In this document: positions 1 through 6,137 of the stretch, one piece after another | Layout: the number at the start of each line of letters is the position of its first letter | Numbering within the stretch: the first letter of the stretch is position 1 | DNA from: an uncultured Clostridia bacterium | GTDB taxonomy: Bacteria; Bacillota; Clostridia; Oscillospirales; Acutalibacteraceae | Assembly (NCBI GenBank): GCA_947644325.1 | Contig: CANRZD010000009.1 | Span: 1 to 33,562 of the forward strand | Length of the DNA stretch: 33,562 nt | Direction of reading: 5' to 3' | The notes under the pieces: model-generated | Databases searched by the model: none | What the model was told of the DNA's origin: nothing | Seen by the model: only the letters and a program-made list of their open reading frames with translations | Made by a program: the position numbers and the translations under genes

Positions 1-24
1 CATATCCGCGAAAGTGCCTGTATT

Positions 25-234
25 TCAAGGCTTTTCAGAGATAATCAAGGTTGTTGATTCAACATATAGGACATCCAAAGCCAACATATACTCATTTAAA
101 TCTTCAAAATGAGTTCCCACCTTTTCATATAAATCAATTACCGAAAAGTCTGAATCACTTATTTTCTCTAATATATAAATTGTTTTTGCCAAAACACAAT
201 CTTTAAAGCTTATTAACTTATTCGGTAAAATCAT
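25..234 (-). CDS. ABC-three component system middle component (MC6-like)
   Basis: This 69-residue protein is unlike any enzyme. It begins MILPNKLISF and has the short helical layout (leader, helix to about residue 25, then a winged-helix-like segment ending in a hydrophobic LDVLYVE strand) that I recognise from the small middle component of ABC-3C systems. In that family the middle component is thought to link an effector to an SMC-like ABC ATPase. The start is set at 234 because GAGGTG lies six bases upstream and the ATG overlaps the stop of the upstream HNH gene as ATGA, implying translational coupling. An in-frame upstream start at 249 lies inside the HNH gene and is less likely. Its codon use is AT-rich like its partner. 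MC subtype is from memory of the family and could be wrong. Confidence 0.72.
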   Translation of the reverse strand: MILPNKLISFKDCVLAKTIYILEKISDSDFSVIDLYEKVGTHFEDLNEYMLALDVLYVESTTLIISEKP

Positions 235-992
235 GAAAACACCTCGCAATCTTGTATAAAATAAGCAATTACAATTTCACAAGCTCTCCTAGAATATGCT
301 CCTGTCTTTTCATTAATCCAATCAACTAAAGAAGCATATACAAATTCCTGATTAGGATTGATTTGCATCGTTTTACAATAAAATCCTTTTATCTGAGTTG
401 CTAAGGTATCAAATTTATAGGGAGTTACTTTATCCATTTCAATAAATATCCTATGTATATAATCAAAATAATCAACCACATCGTTTTTAATAGTACGCTT
501 TACTGCAAACGGCAATGTGTCATTAGCTTTTTGCTCTATCTTCAAGGATTCATAACTTAATTGTACCAAATCATCTTCTAAAGATTCATCGTTTAATTTC
601 CTTAATATTACCTTTATTTCTTCCTCGATATTAAAAAGAGCATATGTATTTTTTAACTTTGCATCCTGCAACAATTTGTTTTTAAGTCTTACCCATGAGC
701 AGTATTCTTCTACAGTACGAGGTGTATCAAATTTTTTATGGCATATTCTACATACTGCTATAACATTATCCAGACTATTAACATCTTCACTTAAACGTTC
801 CTCATCCTTTAATACTTCTATTTCACTTGGAAGTGGATTTGCGGGATATATATGTGCCACTTCAAATATTTTAATAATTTTCCCATTTTTGCTATTAGTC
901 AAAGGGCTTCCACAAATTGGACATCGTCCATCGACCTCATTAAACAATACCATTTTTTCGTTATCACTAAAAATTCTTCGATTATCTCCCAT
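231..992 (-). CDS. HNH endonuclease with ABC-3C type C-terminal domain
   Basis: A 253-residue putative effector nuclease. The N-terminal half is an HNH domain: zinc pairs C24-x2-C27 and C81-x2-C84, with H47 (in EVAHIYP), N77 and H85 as the HNH core residues. The C-terminal ~100 residues (about 155-253) match the helical adaptor of ABC-three-component proteins, ending in the typical IxYFxxxCEVF sequence. In such systems this domain is believed to connect the effector to the middle component and the ATPase. ATG at 992 is chosen because AGGTGG sits five bases upstream; a GTG at 1001 overlaps that ribosome site. The next gene overlaps the stop by ATGA. The gene is AT-rich and lies at the element border, so it is likely acquired cargo. 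Likely role: defence or inter-element conflict, by inference from family and context. Confidence 0.8.
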   Translation of the reverse strand: MGDNRRIFSDNEKMVLFNEVDGRCPICGSPLTNSKNGKIIKIFEVAHIYPANPLPSEIEVLKDEERLSEDVNSLDNVIAVCRICHKKFDTPRTVEEYCSWVRLKNKLLQDAKLKNTYALFNIEEEIKVILRKLNDESLEDDLVQLSYESLKIEQKANDTLPFAVKRTIKNDVVDYFDYIHRIFIEMDKVTPYKFDTLATQIKGFYCKTMQINPNQEFVYASLVDWINEKTGAYSRRACEIVIAYFIQDCEVFS

Positions 993-1031
993 GTTTACCA
1001 CCTACATTTATAAAATTGTATCTTATTTAAT

Positions 1032-1052
1032 TTTACCATATAGAATGGTAAA
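1032..1052. repeat. 8-bp perfect inverted repeat upstream of the ABC-3C genes
   Basis: TTTACCAT (1032-1039) and ATGGTAAA (1045-1052) are exact reverse complements with a 5-base spacer. The repeat lies 40-60 bases upstream of the HNH start, in the region where its promoter should be, so an operator is possible. A weak terminator for rlmD, which ends at 1167 on the same strand, is the alternative; the following T-run on the minus strand is short. Confidence 0.5.
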
Positions 1053-1053
1053 T

Positions 1054-1085
1054 GTCGCTGTATAAATCTATAATGACACAGCGAC
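1054..1085. repeat. 7-bp inverted repeat GTCGCTG/CAGCGAC
   Basis: GTCGCTG (1054-1060) and CAGCGAC (1079-1085) are exact reverse complements separated by 18 AT-rich bases. It sits directly beside the repeat at 1032-1052, between the rlmD stop and the ABC-3C operon. It may be a regulatory palindrome or part of the element; no function can be read from it. Confidence 0.45.
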
Positions 1086-1166
1086 AACAACATTTAGCAA
1101 CCTTTTGCTCCCACTGTGACATTTTTTGAAAACATCACAAAAGATGACTTCATTCCAATTCTACCA

Positions 1167-2798
1167 TCAAATCATACGAAAATATTCCAACGCCTCCTTT
1201 ATAGCCGTTTCTTTCTCTGGCGGGCATTTCGGCTGTCTGGAATTTTCCGATTTTGGCAGATTATAATTCACTCTCTCAATAATTCCGCACTTTTCCTTTA
1301 CCTGTGCGATATACAAACTGCTGACTTTCAATCCCGTATGTTCCAACACATAATCCTTGATTTCCTCATAAGTTGCTTTGCTTTCCGCAGCCGTTAAATC
1401 AAGCTCGTCCATCTGAAGCTCCACCGCGAGATGTTGGTCTGAATGAAGTTTGGACAATAAACATACCGTCTCCACATGCCCCGTCCCCGGGAACATATCC
1501 ACCGGCTGCACCCTGTGGGGCTCGTAGCCCAGCTCTTTGAAAAGCTTCAGGTCCCGGGCCAGGGTGGCCGGGTCGCAGGAGACGTACACCACCCGCCGGG
1601 GGCCCATCTGGGCGATGATGCCGGGAAGCTCCCGGGCGCAGCCCTTGCGGGGCGGGTCCAGTATGACCGTGTCCGGCCGCACGCCCTCCCGGGCCAGCTG
1701 CCGGGCAGCCTGGGCGGCGTCGGCGCACAGGAACCGGGCGTTTTCAATGCCGCCCCGGCGGGCGTTCTCCCAGGCGTTCTCCACGGCCTGGGGCACCGCC
1801 TCCACCCCGATGACCTCTTTGGCCCTGTGGGCCATGGAAAGCCCGATGGTGCCCGTGCCGCAGTACAGGTCCAGAATGGTCTCCCCGCCGCCGGGGGCGG
1901 CCAGCCGGGCGGCCTCCTCGTAAAGCCGCTGGGCCTGGGCGGGGTTCACCTGGTAGAAGGACAGGGGCGAGATCTCAAAGGTCAGCCCGCACAGCGTGTC
2001 CCGGATGAAGCCGGGGCCGTACAGGGTGCGCAGCTCTTTGCCCAGGGCCACGTTAGTCCTGTCCCGGTTGACGTTTATGAGCACCGTGGTGAGCCCCGGG
2101 GCCGCCTGCCGCAGGGCCTGTACCAGCTTGTCCTCGTGGCGAAGGCCGTGGCCGTTTACCACCACGCAGGCCATGAGCTCTCCGGTGTTCTCCCCCCGGC
2201 GCAGGTAGAGCCTGCGCATTTTGCCCGTGTGGGTCTTCTCGTCGTAAACAGGGTCCCCCCACTTTTCCGCCCACCGGCGAAAGGCCTCCATCAGGACATT
2301 GAACTCCGGCGGGTGCAGCCGGCAGGCGGCGCAGTCCACGATGCGGTGGGAGTTGACGGCGTAAAAGCCCATCTGCAGCTCTCCCCCCGGCCCCCGGCCC
2401 AGGGGCAGCAGGGCCTTGTTCCGGTAGCCGTCCCGGCTTTTGGCCCCTAGGACCGGCTCTACCGAAATCCCCCCAAAGCCCCCGATGCGCTCTAAAGCGT
2501 CCACTACCCGGCGGTGCTTTATCCGCAGCTCTTCTTCATAGGTGATGTGCCGGTAGCAGCAGCCCCCGCACTGGGAAAACACCGGGCAGTCCGGCTCTAC
2601 CCGGTGGGGGGAGGGGATAAGCACCTCCTCCAGCCGCCCATAGCAGAAGCGCTTTTCTACCTTCACGATCTTCACCCGGGCCCGCTCCCCCGGGGCCCCC
2701 AGGGGCACGAAGACGGCCATGCCCTCCGCCCGGCCCAGGGCCGCCCCCTGGGCGGTCATGCCGGTAAATTCCAGCTCTGCCACATCGTTCTTTTTCAT
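1167..2798 (-). CDS. rlmD: 23S rRNA (uracil-5-)-methyltransferase RlmD with element-encoded C-terminal tail
   Basis: RlmD/RumA methylates a uracil of 23S rRNA with S-adenosylmethionine. The 543-residue protein has an N-terminal TRAM domain (about 1-60), iron-sulfur cluster cysteines C71, C77 and C80 plus a distal cysteine in DCAACRL, the SAM motif DLYCGTGTIGLS, the motif ILDPPRKGC and the catalytic C408 in VSCDPAT. The normal family end is HVETVCLLSK (441-450). After it comes a 93-residue tail (DELDLTAAESKATY ... PPEKE) in AT-rich codons, a tail I recognise from rlmD genes that host integrated elements. The start at 2798 is chosen over the open frame to 3059 because GGGGAGGG precedes it and a promoter lies at 2835-2863. 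The enzyme core is complete, so it is probably active. Confidence 0.93.
   Translation of the reverse strand: MKKNDVAELEFTGMTAQGAALGRAEGMAVFVPLGAPGERARVKIVKVEKRFCYGRLEEVLIPSPHRVEPDCPVFSQCGGCCYRHITYEEELRIKHRRVVDALERIGGFGGISVEPVLGAKSRDGYRNKALLPLGRGPGGELQMGFYAVNSHRIVDCAACRLHPPEFNVLMEAFRRWAEKWGDPVYDEKTHTGKMRRLYLRRGENTGELMACVVVNGHGLRHEDKLVQALRQAAPGLTTVLINVNRDRTNVALGKELRTLYGPGFIRDTLCGLTFEISPLSFYQVNPAQAQRLYEEAARLAAPGGGETILDLYCGTGTIGLSMAHRAKEVIGVEAVPQAVENAWENARRGGIENARFLCADAAQAARQLAREGVRPDTVILDPPRKGCARELPGIIAQMGPRRVVYVSCDPATLARDLKLFKELGYEPHRVQPVDMFPGTGHVETVCLLSKLHSDQHLAVELQMDELDLTAAESKATYEEIKDYVLEHTGLKVSSLYIAQVKEKCGIIERVNYNLPKSENSRQPKCPPEKETAIKEALEYFRMI
1464..1478. other. Probable element attachment junction (attL/attR) in rlmD
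   Basis: On the minus strand the codons for HVETV read CATGTGGAGACGGTA. GC-rich host codons end here and AT-rich codons begin immediately after. This conserved segment is a plausible crossover core because the protein sequence stays intact when the downstream gene end is swapped. The exact crossover base and the recombinase type cannot be determined without the other end of the element. Confidence 0.55.
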
Positions 2799-2834
2799 GG
2801 GTCCGGCGCCCTCCCCTTCGTTTTTATCCGCTCC

Positions 2835-2863
2835 ATTATAGCAGACTTTCCCTTCCTTGGCAA
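2835..2863 (-). promoter_or_regulatory. Sigma-A promoter for rlmD
   Basis: On the minus strand, TTGCCA (2863-2858) and TATAAT (2840-2835) are separated by exactly 17 bases. Transcription would begin near 2828, giving a leader of about 30 bases before the rlmD start at 2798. Confidence 0.75.
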
Positions 2864-2893
2864 CCCGCGAAAACCCAGTATACATGCGGCTTT

Positions 2894-2930
2894 GCGGGTT
2901 TTTCTTTGTGCCAGTTGGATAAAAACCCGC
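2894..2930. repeat. 10-bp inverted repeat in the rlmD/GNAT intergenic region
   Basis: GCGGGTTTTT (2894-2903) and AAAAACCCGC (2921-2930) are perfect reverse complements with a 17-base spacer. With one bulged C the pairing extends outward through CTTT/AAAG. A further AACCCGC copy lies at 2862-2868, in the rlmD -35 region. No gene ends next to it, so it is not an obvious terminator. It may be a remnant of a duplicated terminator or a regulatory palindrome. Confidence 0.5.
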
Positions 2931-2979
2931 CAAAGGCGGCCAGACGATTGATGAAAAAGGTAGATTCTTTCTAAAATAG

Positions 2980-3008
2980 TTGACATCCGCACCCGGGCAC
3001 ACTATAAT
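2980..3008 (+). promoter_or_regulatory. Perfect consensus sigma-A promoter for the candidate small RNA
   Basis: TTGACA (2980-2985) and TATAAT (3003-3008) match both consensus hexamers exactly with a 17-base spacer. It is the strongest promoter visible in the window and fires rightward into about 100 bases with no reading frame before a strong terminator. Confidence 0.9.
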
Positions 3009-3014
3009 AAGAGC

Positions 3015-3116
3015 ACAACACAGCGTACAAGCCACGCGGTTTTGGACCGCACTTTTCAATACAACTCCTCCCCAAAAGAAGGAAAAGGACCGGGTATGCC
3101 GGTCCTTTTCCTTTTA
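3015..3116 (+). ncRNA. Candidate ~100-nt small RNA
   Basis: The predicted transcript starts about seven bases after a perfect -10 box and ends at a 15-bp terminator stem with a T-run. It contains a short hairpin, GCGGT (3036-3040) with ACCGC (3046-3050), then an apparently single-stranded pyrimidine stretch CTCCTCCCC (3065-3073), then the terminator. The C-rich stretch could pair with GGAGG ribosome sites, as in several Firmicutes regulatory RNAs. I do not recognise a named family. An attenuated leader for the acetyltransferase gene that follows at 3155 is the main alternative. Confidence 0.6.
3079..3115 (+). terminator. Strong intrinsic terminator of the candidate small RNA
   Basis: The arms 3079-3093 and 3099-3113 are perfect 15-bp reverse complements around a 5-base loop (GTATG). 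The right arm includes TTTTCCTTTT, serving as the U-tract. The left arm starts with AAGGAAAA, so the minus strand also reads a T-rich tail and termination may work both ways. Confidence 0.85.
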
Positions 3117-3154
3117 TAGGCTTGCGTGCTGGGATTTTTTATGAGGTGATGCCT

Positions 3155-3598
3155 ATGTCAGACATGCTGTTTTCCATCCGCCCCGCCTGCCCGGGGGACG
3201 CCCCGGAGCTCTTGCGCCTGAACACCGCCTTCAACGGCCCCGGGGACCAGACCATAGAGGGCATTGAGAAGGCCCTGAAGGACCCCGGCGGCGAGCGGGT
3301 ATTAGTGGCCCAGGGGGCAAAGGGCCAGGGGCTCCTGGGTTTCTGCTGCTGCCAGCTCAAGCGCTCCTTCTGCTACCGGGAGCCCGTGGGGGAAATCACG
3401 GAGTTCTACGTGGACCCGGCCTTTCGCAGGCAGGGGGTGGGGCGGGCCCTGCTGAAGGAGGCCCTATGCCTGTGCCGGGCCCAGGGGGCCGAGGAGATCA
3501 CCCTGCTCACCGGCGGGGACAACCTGCCCGCCCAGGCCCTGTACGCCGCCGGCGGCTTTGTCCCCAGCGGGGAGCTGCACATGGCATTAGAGGGGTGA
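3155..3598 (+). CDS. GNAT family N-acetyltransferase
   Basis: The protein is about 147 residues long, the usual size of a single GNAT domain, which transfers an acetyl group from acetyl-CoA to an amine. It has the strand-turn-helix of motif A: EITEFYVDPAFRRQGVGRALL, with the acetyl-CoA pyrophosphate loop RRQGVG, and a later ALYAAGGF segment typical of motif B. The substrate is unknown. The start at 3155 is favoured by GAGGTG six bases upstream; ATG at 3149 is a close alternative. It follows the small RNA terminator and faces the bile salt hydrolase gene with only two bases between the stops, with no terminator between them, so the two transcripts probably overlap. Confidence 0.85.
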   Translation: MSDMLFSIRPACPGDAPELLRLNTAFNGPGDQTIEGIEKALKDPGGERVLVAQGAKGQGLLGFCCCQLKRSFCYREPVGEITEFYVDPAFRRQGVGRALLKEALCLCRAQGAEEITLLTGGDNLPAQALYAAGGFVPSGELHMALEG

Positions 3599-3600
3599 TG

Positions 3601-4590
3601 TCAAGCGCCCCGGCGGTTCTGCCACTTGACGCTTGTCTTCTTTTCCATGGGGTACTCGATGAGCTTTTGGCCGTCTAGATCTTCCGCAAAGAGGTCTACC
3701 CCCGTCAGGCCCCCGTTCTGGTAAGAGGTGTAGTAGTACCGGCCCCGGCTGGCGTTGACGCAGCAGGTGTAAAGGGTCATCTCGCACTGGCCGTCGGGCA
3801 TCAGCACGCTGCCCCGCACCATGGCCACCGAGCCCAGCACGTGGAAGAACTGGGCAAGGCAGCTGTCCTCGTCCCCCTGGCAGGCGGAATTTACCGCCAG
3901 GTACGCCGCCTTCACAAAGCGGGAGGCCGGGGAGAAGTCCCCGGGCAGCCCTACGCTGCCCAGGCCGTAGCCGAAGGGCTCCAGGCCCCCTATAGTAGAA
4001 AAGCAGTTGCAGGGGGTGCCGGGGGTCAGGTTCATGTACTGGCACACGTTCTGCAGCTGGAAGGGGAAGGGCGGGTTGTTGGTCATGACGCCCAGGGGGT
4101 TCTCGTAAATATGGGTGCCGTCTTTTGTGGATTCCAGCACCAGCGAGCCCGTCCTGTCGGCGATATGCCAGTGCAAAGGCGAAAGCCCCACCTGGGCGCT
4201 GTAGGGGATGGCCAGCAGGTGGGTGTTTTCCAGCAGGCAGCGGGCCTCCCCCAGGGTGGCGCACTGGCCCAGCACCCAGAGGATCAGCTCGAAGGGGGAG
4301 ATGTTTTGCTTCACCGGGTCCGGCTGGGGGGAATACCAGGCGTTCTGGGGGAAGTTGAGCCCGGCCATGCACAGGCCCTTTTCATTGGAGGCCTCGGCGT
4401 ACAGGGGATAGGGGCAGTCCATCATGCCCATGCCTATCATGGCGTAGTGGCTGTGCATGGGCGGGGCCTTGCGGAAATCGAAGGGGTAGCGGCGGGGGGT
4501 GATGACGACCCGCTCGCTGAAGCCCCCGTTCCAGTCCATGTTGCGGCCGAAGTAGAAGTCATCCCCGGCCATGGCGATGCTTGTGCACAT
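3601..4590 (-). CDS. bsh: Choloylglycine hydrolase / bile salt hydrolase
   Basis: An Ntn-hydrolase of 329 residues, the same length as the Clostridium perfringens enzyme, that cleaves the amide of glycine- or taurine-conjugated bile acids. After removal of Met1, Cys2 becomes the N-terminal nucleophile (MCTSI). Family catalytic residues are in place: R16 and D19 in GRNMDW, N79 in AGLNFP, N171 in TNNP and R224 in SPASRF. The LNFP motif favours bile salt over penicillin V acylase activity. No signal peptide is present, so it is cytoplasmic. GGAGG precedes the start. It lies 47 bases downstream of a UMF1 transporter on the same strand and may share its promoter. A gut habitat is implied. Activity on other N-acyl amides is possible. 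Confidence 0.92.
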   Translation of the reverse strand: MCTSIAMAGDDFYFGRNMDWNGGFSERVVITPRRYPFDFRKAPPMHSHYAMIGMGMMDCPYPLYAEASNEKGLCMAGLNFPQNAWYSPQPDPVKQNISPFELILWVLGQCATLGEARCLLENTHLLAIPYSAQVGLSPLHWHIADRTGSLVLESTKDGTHIYENPLGVMTNNPPFPFQLQNVCQYMNLTPGTPCNCFSTIGGLEPFGYGLGSVGLPGDFSPASRFVKAAYLAVNSACQGDEDSCLAQFFHVLGSVAMVRGSVLMPDGQCEMTLYTCCVNASRGRYYYTSYQNGGLTGVDLFAEDLDGQKLIEYPMEKKTSVKWQNRRGA

Positions 4591-4637
4591 AGATTTTCCT
4601 CCATTCTCTGTGCTAGTCTATGCAGAATGCGGGGCGG

Positions 4638-5927
4638 TTATTCGGCCCGGGAAAGGGTGCGCCGGCAGGCAAACAGCAGCACGAACCCCAGAAGGAACAG
4701 GATGGAAAGGCTGATGACGCCCAAGGAGTCCCGGCCGGTGGCCTGGGTGAAGAAGGCAACCAGCAGCGGCCCGATGACCGCGGCGAACTTGCCGAAGATA
4801 TCGAAGAAGCCGAAGTATTCATTGGAGCGCTGGGAGGGGATGAGCTTTCCGAAATAGGACCGGGAGATGGCCTGTATGCCCCCCTGCACCGTGCCCACCA
4901 TAAAGGCCATGCACCAGAACAGGACAAGGGACAGGGTGCGGGCCCCCGCGTCGCCGGGGTGCTGCTCGATATTGAAGCCCATGAAGAAGCCCACCAGGGT
5001 GATGAAGAAGTAAACGCCCACCGCGCCGCACAAGAGGTTCACAGAGCCCATCTTCTCTGAGAGCCGGGCAAAGAGGATGGAGAAGGGCACCGCCACGATC
5101 TGGGTCATGAGCAGGGCTAAGATCATGCTGATGTCATTGAGCCCCAGCTTCGAGCCGTAAGAAGTCGATACGGAAATGATGGTGTTCACGCCGTCGATAT
5201 AGAAGAAATAGGCGATGAGGAACAGGAAGATCTTCTTTTCCTTAAAGATGTCCCTGGCGGTGCCCAAGAGGTTCGAGAGGGACGAGCGCACCAAATTCTT
5301 CTGGCCCTCGATATAGTGGACCTGCTTTACGTTCTTCAGCATGGGGATGCTGAAAACCAGCCACCAGAGGCTTGTGAGGATGATGACCAGCTTGAAGGCC
5401 AGCATGTTGTCCATGCCCATCACCAAAAGCAGGATGATGGACAGCACAAAGGGGATGGTGCTGCCGCCGATGTACCCCATGGCGTAGCCCCAGGAGGAGA
5501 CCCGGTCCATGCGCTCGTTGGTGGTCACGTCGGTTAAAAAGGAATCGTAAAAGAGGCAGGAGCCCGAGAAGCCGATGTGGCTTAATACATAGCCTGTCAG
5601 CAGCAGCTGGTAGCTGTCCACAAAGGCGTTTGAAAGGGTGAAGGCCACGCCGATGAACAAAAAGGCCGCGAAAAGCTTTTTCTTATAGCCCTTGTGGTCG
5701 GCCAGGGCCCCCAGCACCGGGGCCAGTATGGCCACCAGGAACGTGGCCGCCGAGGTGCCGTAGGACCAGAGCACCAGGTTGTCGGCGCCGTTTGCCCTGC
5801 AGATGCTGTTAAAGTAGATGGGGAAGATCACGGCCAGGATGTTGGTGGCGTAGACCGAGTTGGCCCAGTCGTACATGATCCAGCTTTTCTCCACTTTTGT
5901 GAATTTTTTATCGCCGCGGTTTTTCAT
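4638..5927 (-). CDS. UMF1 (Atg22-like) family MFS transporter
   Basis: A 429-residue membrane protein with about 12 hydrophobic segments. It carries the family hallmark near the N-terminus (WIMYDWANSVYA) and the loop GALADHKGYKKK, an MFS motif-A equivalent. UMF1 members are related to fungal vacuolar amino-acid effluxers, but bacterial substrates are mostly unknown. The start at 5927 has GGGAGG upstream and a promoter at 5961-5989. The bile salt hydrolase gene follows after 47 bases without an evident terminator, so the two may form an operon. A role in bile acid or released amino acid export is tempting but only an inference from position. Confidence 0.88.
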   Translation of the reverse strand: MKNRGDKKFTKVEKSWIMYDWANSVYATNILAVIFPIYFNSICRANGADNLVLWSYGTSAATFLVAILAPVLGALADHKGYKKKLFAAFLFIGVAFTLSNAFVDSYQLLLTGYVLSHIGFSGSCLFYDSFLTDVTTNERMDRVSSWGYAMGYIGGSTIPFVLSIILLLVMGMDNMLAFKLVIILTSLWWLVFSIPMLKNVKQVHYIEGQKNLVRSSLSNLLGTARDIFKEKKIFLFLIAYFFYIDGVNTIISVSTSYGSKLGLNDISMILALLMTQIVAVPFSILFARLSEKMGSVNLLCGAVGVYFFITLVGFFMGFNIEQHPGDAGARTLSLVLFWCMAFMVGTVQGGIQAISRSYFGKLIPSQRSNEYFGFFDIFGKFAAVIGPLLVAFFTQATGRDSLGVISLSILFLLGFVLLFACRRTLSRAE

Positions 5928-5960
5928 GGCATTGCCGCCTCCCTAGATGGATTTGTAAAC

Positions 5961-5989
5961 ATTATCTCATATTTTGGGGGATAATACAA
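5961..5989 (-). promoter_or_regulatory. Promoter for the UMF1 transporter (and probably bsh)
   Basis: On the minus strand, TTGTAT (5989-5984) and GATAAT (5966-5961) are spaced by 17 bases. The first base of the -10 and two of the -35 deviate from consensus. It lies about 35 bases before the transporter start. Confidence 0.65.
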
Positions 5990-6070
5990 TAGATTTTTGG
6001 CACACCCGGCAAATTTTGAGAGAGAAAACGGGTGATTCGACAATTTTTGACATATTTTTTGCGAAAGCCA

Positions 6071-6099
6071 TTGCATTCTATCAAAATACATGCTATGCT
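6071..6099 (+). promoter_or_regulatory. Promoter for the cohesin-like surface protein
   Basis: TTGCAT (6071-6076) and TATGCT (6094-6099) are spaced by 17 bases, with TG one base before the -10 (extended -10). The gene starts at 6138. A TTGACA at 6047-6052 has no good -10 at the right distance. Confidence 0.55.
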
Positions 6100-6137
6100 T
6101 GCAACAAAGATTTATTCCCATGAAAGGAGCAAGGCCT

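Larger units (their letters stand above)
1..1470. mobile_element. End of an integrated element inserted in rlmD (partial)
   Basis: The leftmost ~1.47 kb is AT-rich while everything to the right is strongly GC-rich, and the switch happens inside the rlmD reading frame just after the codons for HVETV. The 3' end of rlmD is known in Clostridia and streptococci as a landing site for integrative elements that supply a replacement gene end. The segment carries a conflict-type cassette (HNH nuclease plus ABC-3C middle component). No integrase, relaxase or conjugation gene is inside the window, so the element type (ICE, IME or genomic island) and its other end cannot be seen. The boundary is inferred from base composition, not from a matching att repeat. 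Confidence 0.7.

Noticed and set aside
1476-2450. Long plus-strand reading frames opposite rlmD
   Set aside because: GC-rich antisense frames with no motif and no ribosome site; rlmD on the minus strand has clear catalytic motifs. The same applies to the other long frames opposite known genes.
2799-3059. In-frame upstream extension of rlmD to 3059
   Set aside because: It lies upstream of the ribosome site and promoter of rlmD and overlaps the small RNA promoter; the family N-terminus begins at 2798.
3015-3154. T-box or riboswitch leader for the acetyltransferase gene
   Set aside because: No T-box sequence (TGGNACCGCG) or recognisable riboswitch core was found; a free-standing small RNA fits better, though an attenuator cannot be excluded.
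6047-6075. TTGACA at 6047 as the main promoter of the surface protein
   Set aside because: The matching position 17 bases downstream (6070-6075, ATTGCA) is a poor -10; the TTGCAT/TATGCT pair fits better.
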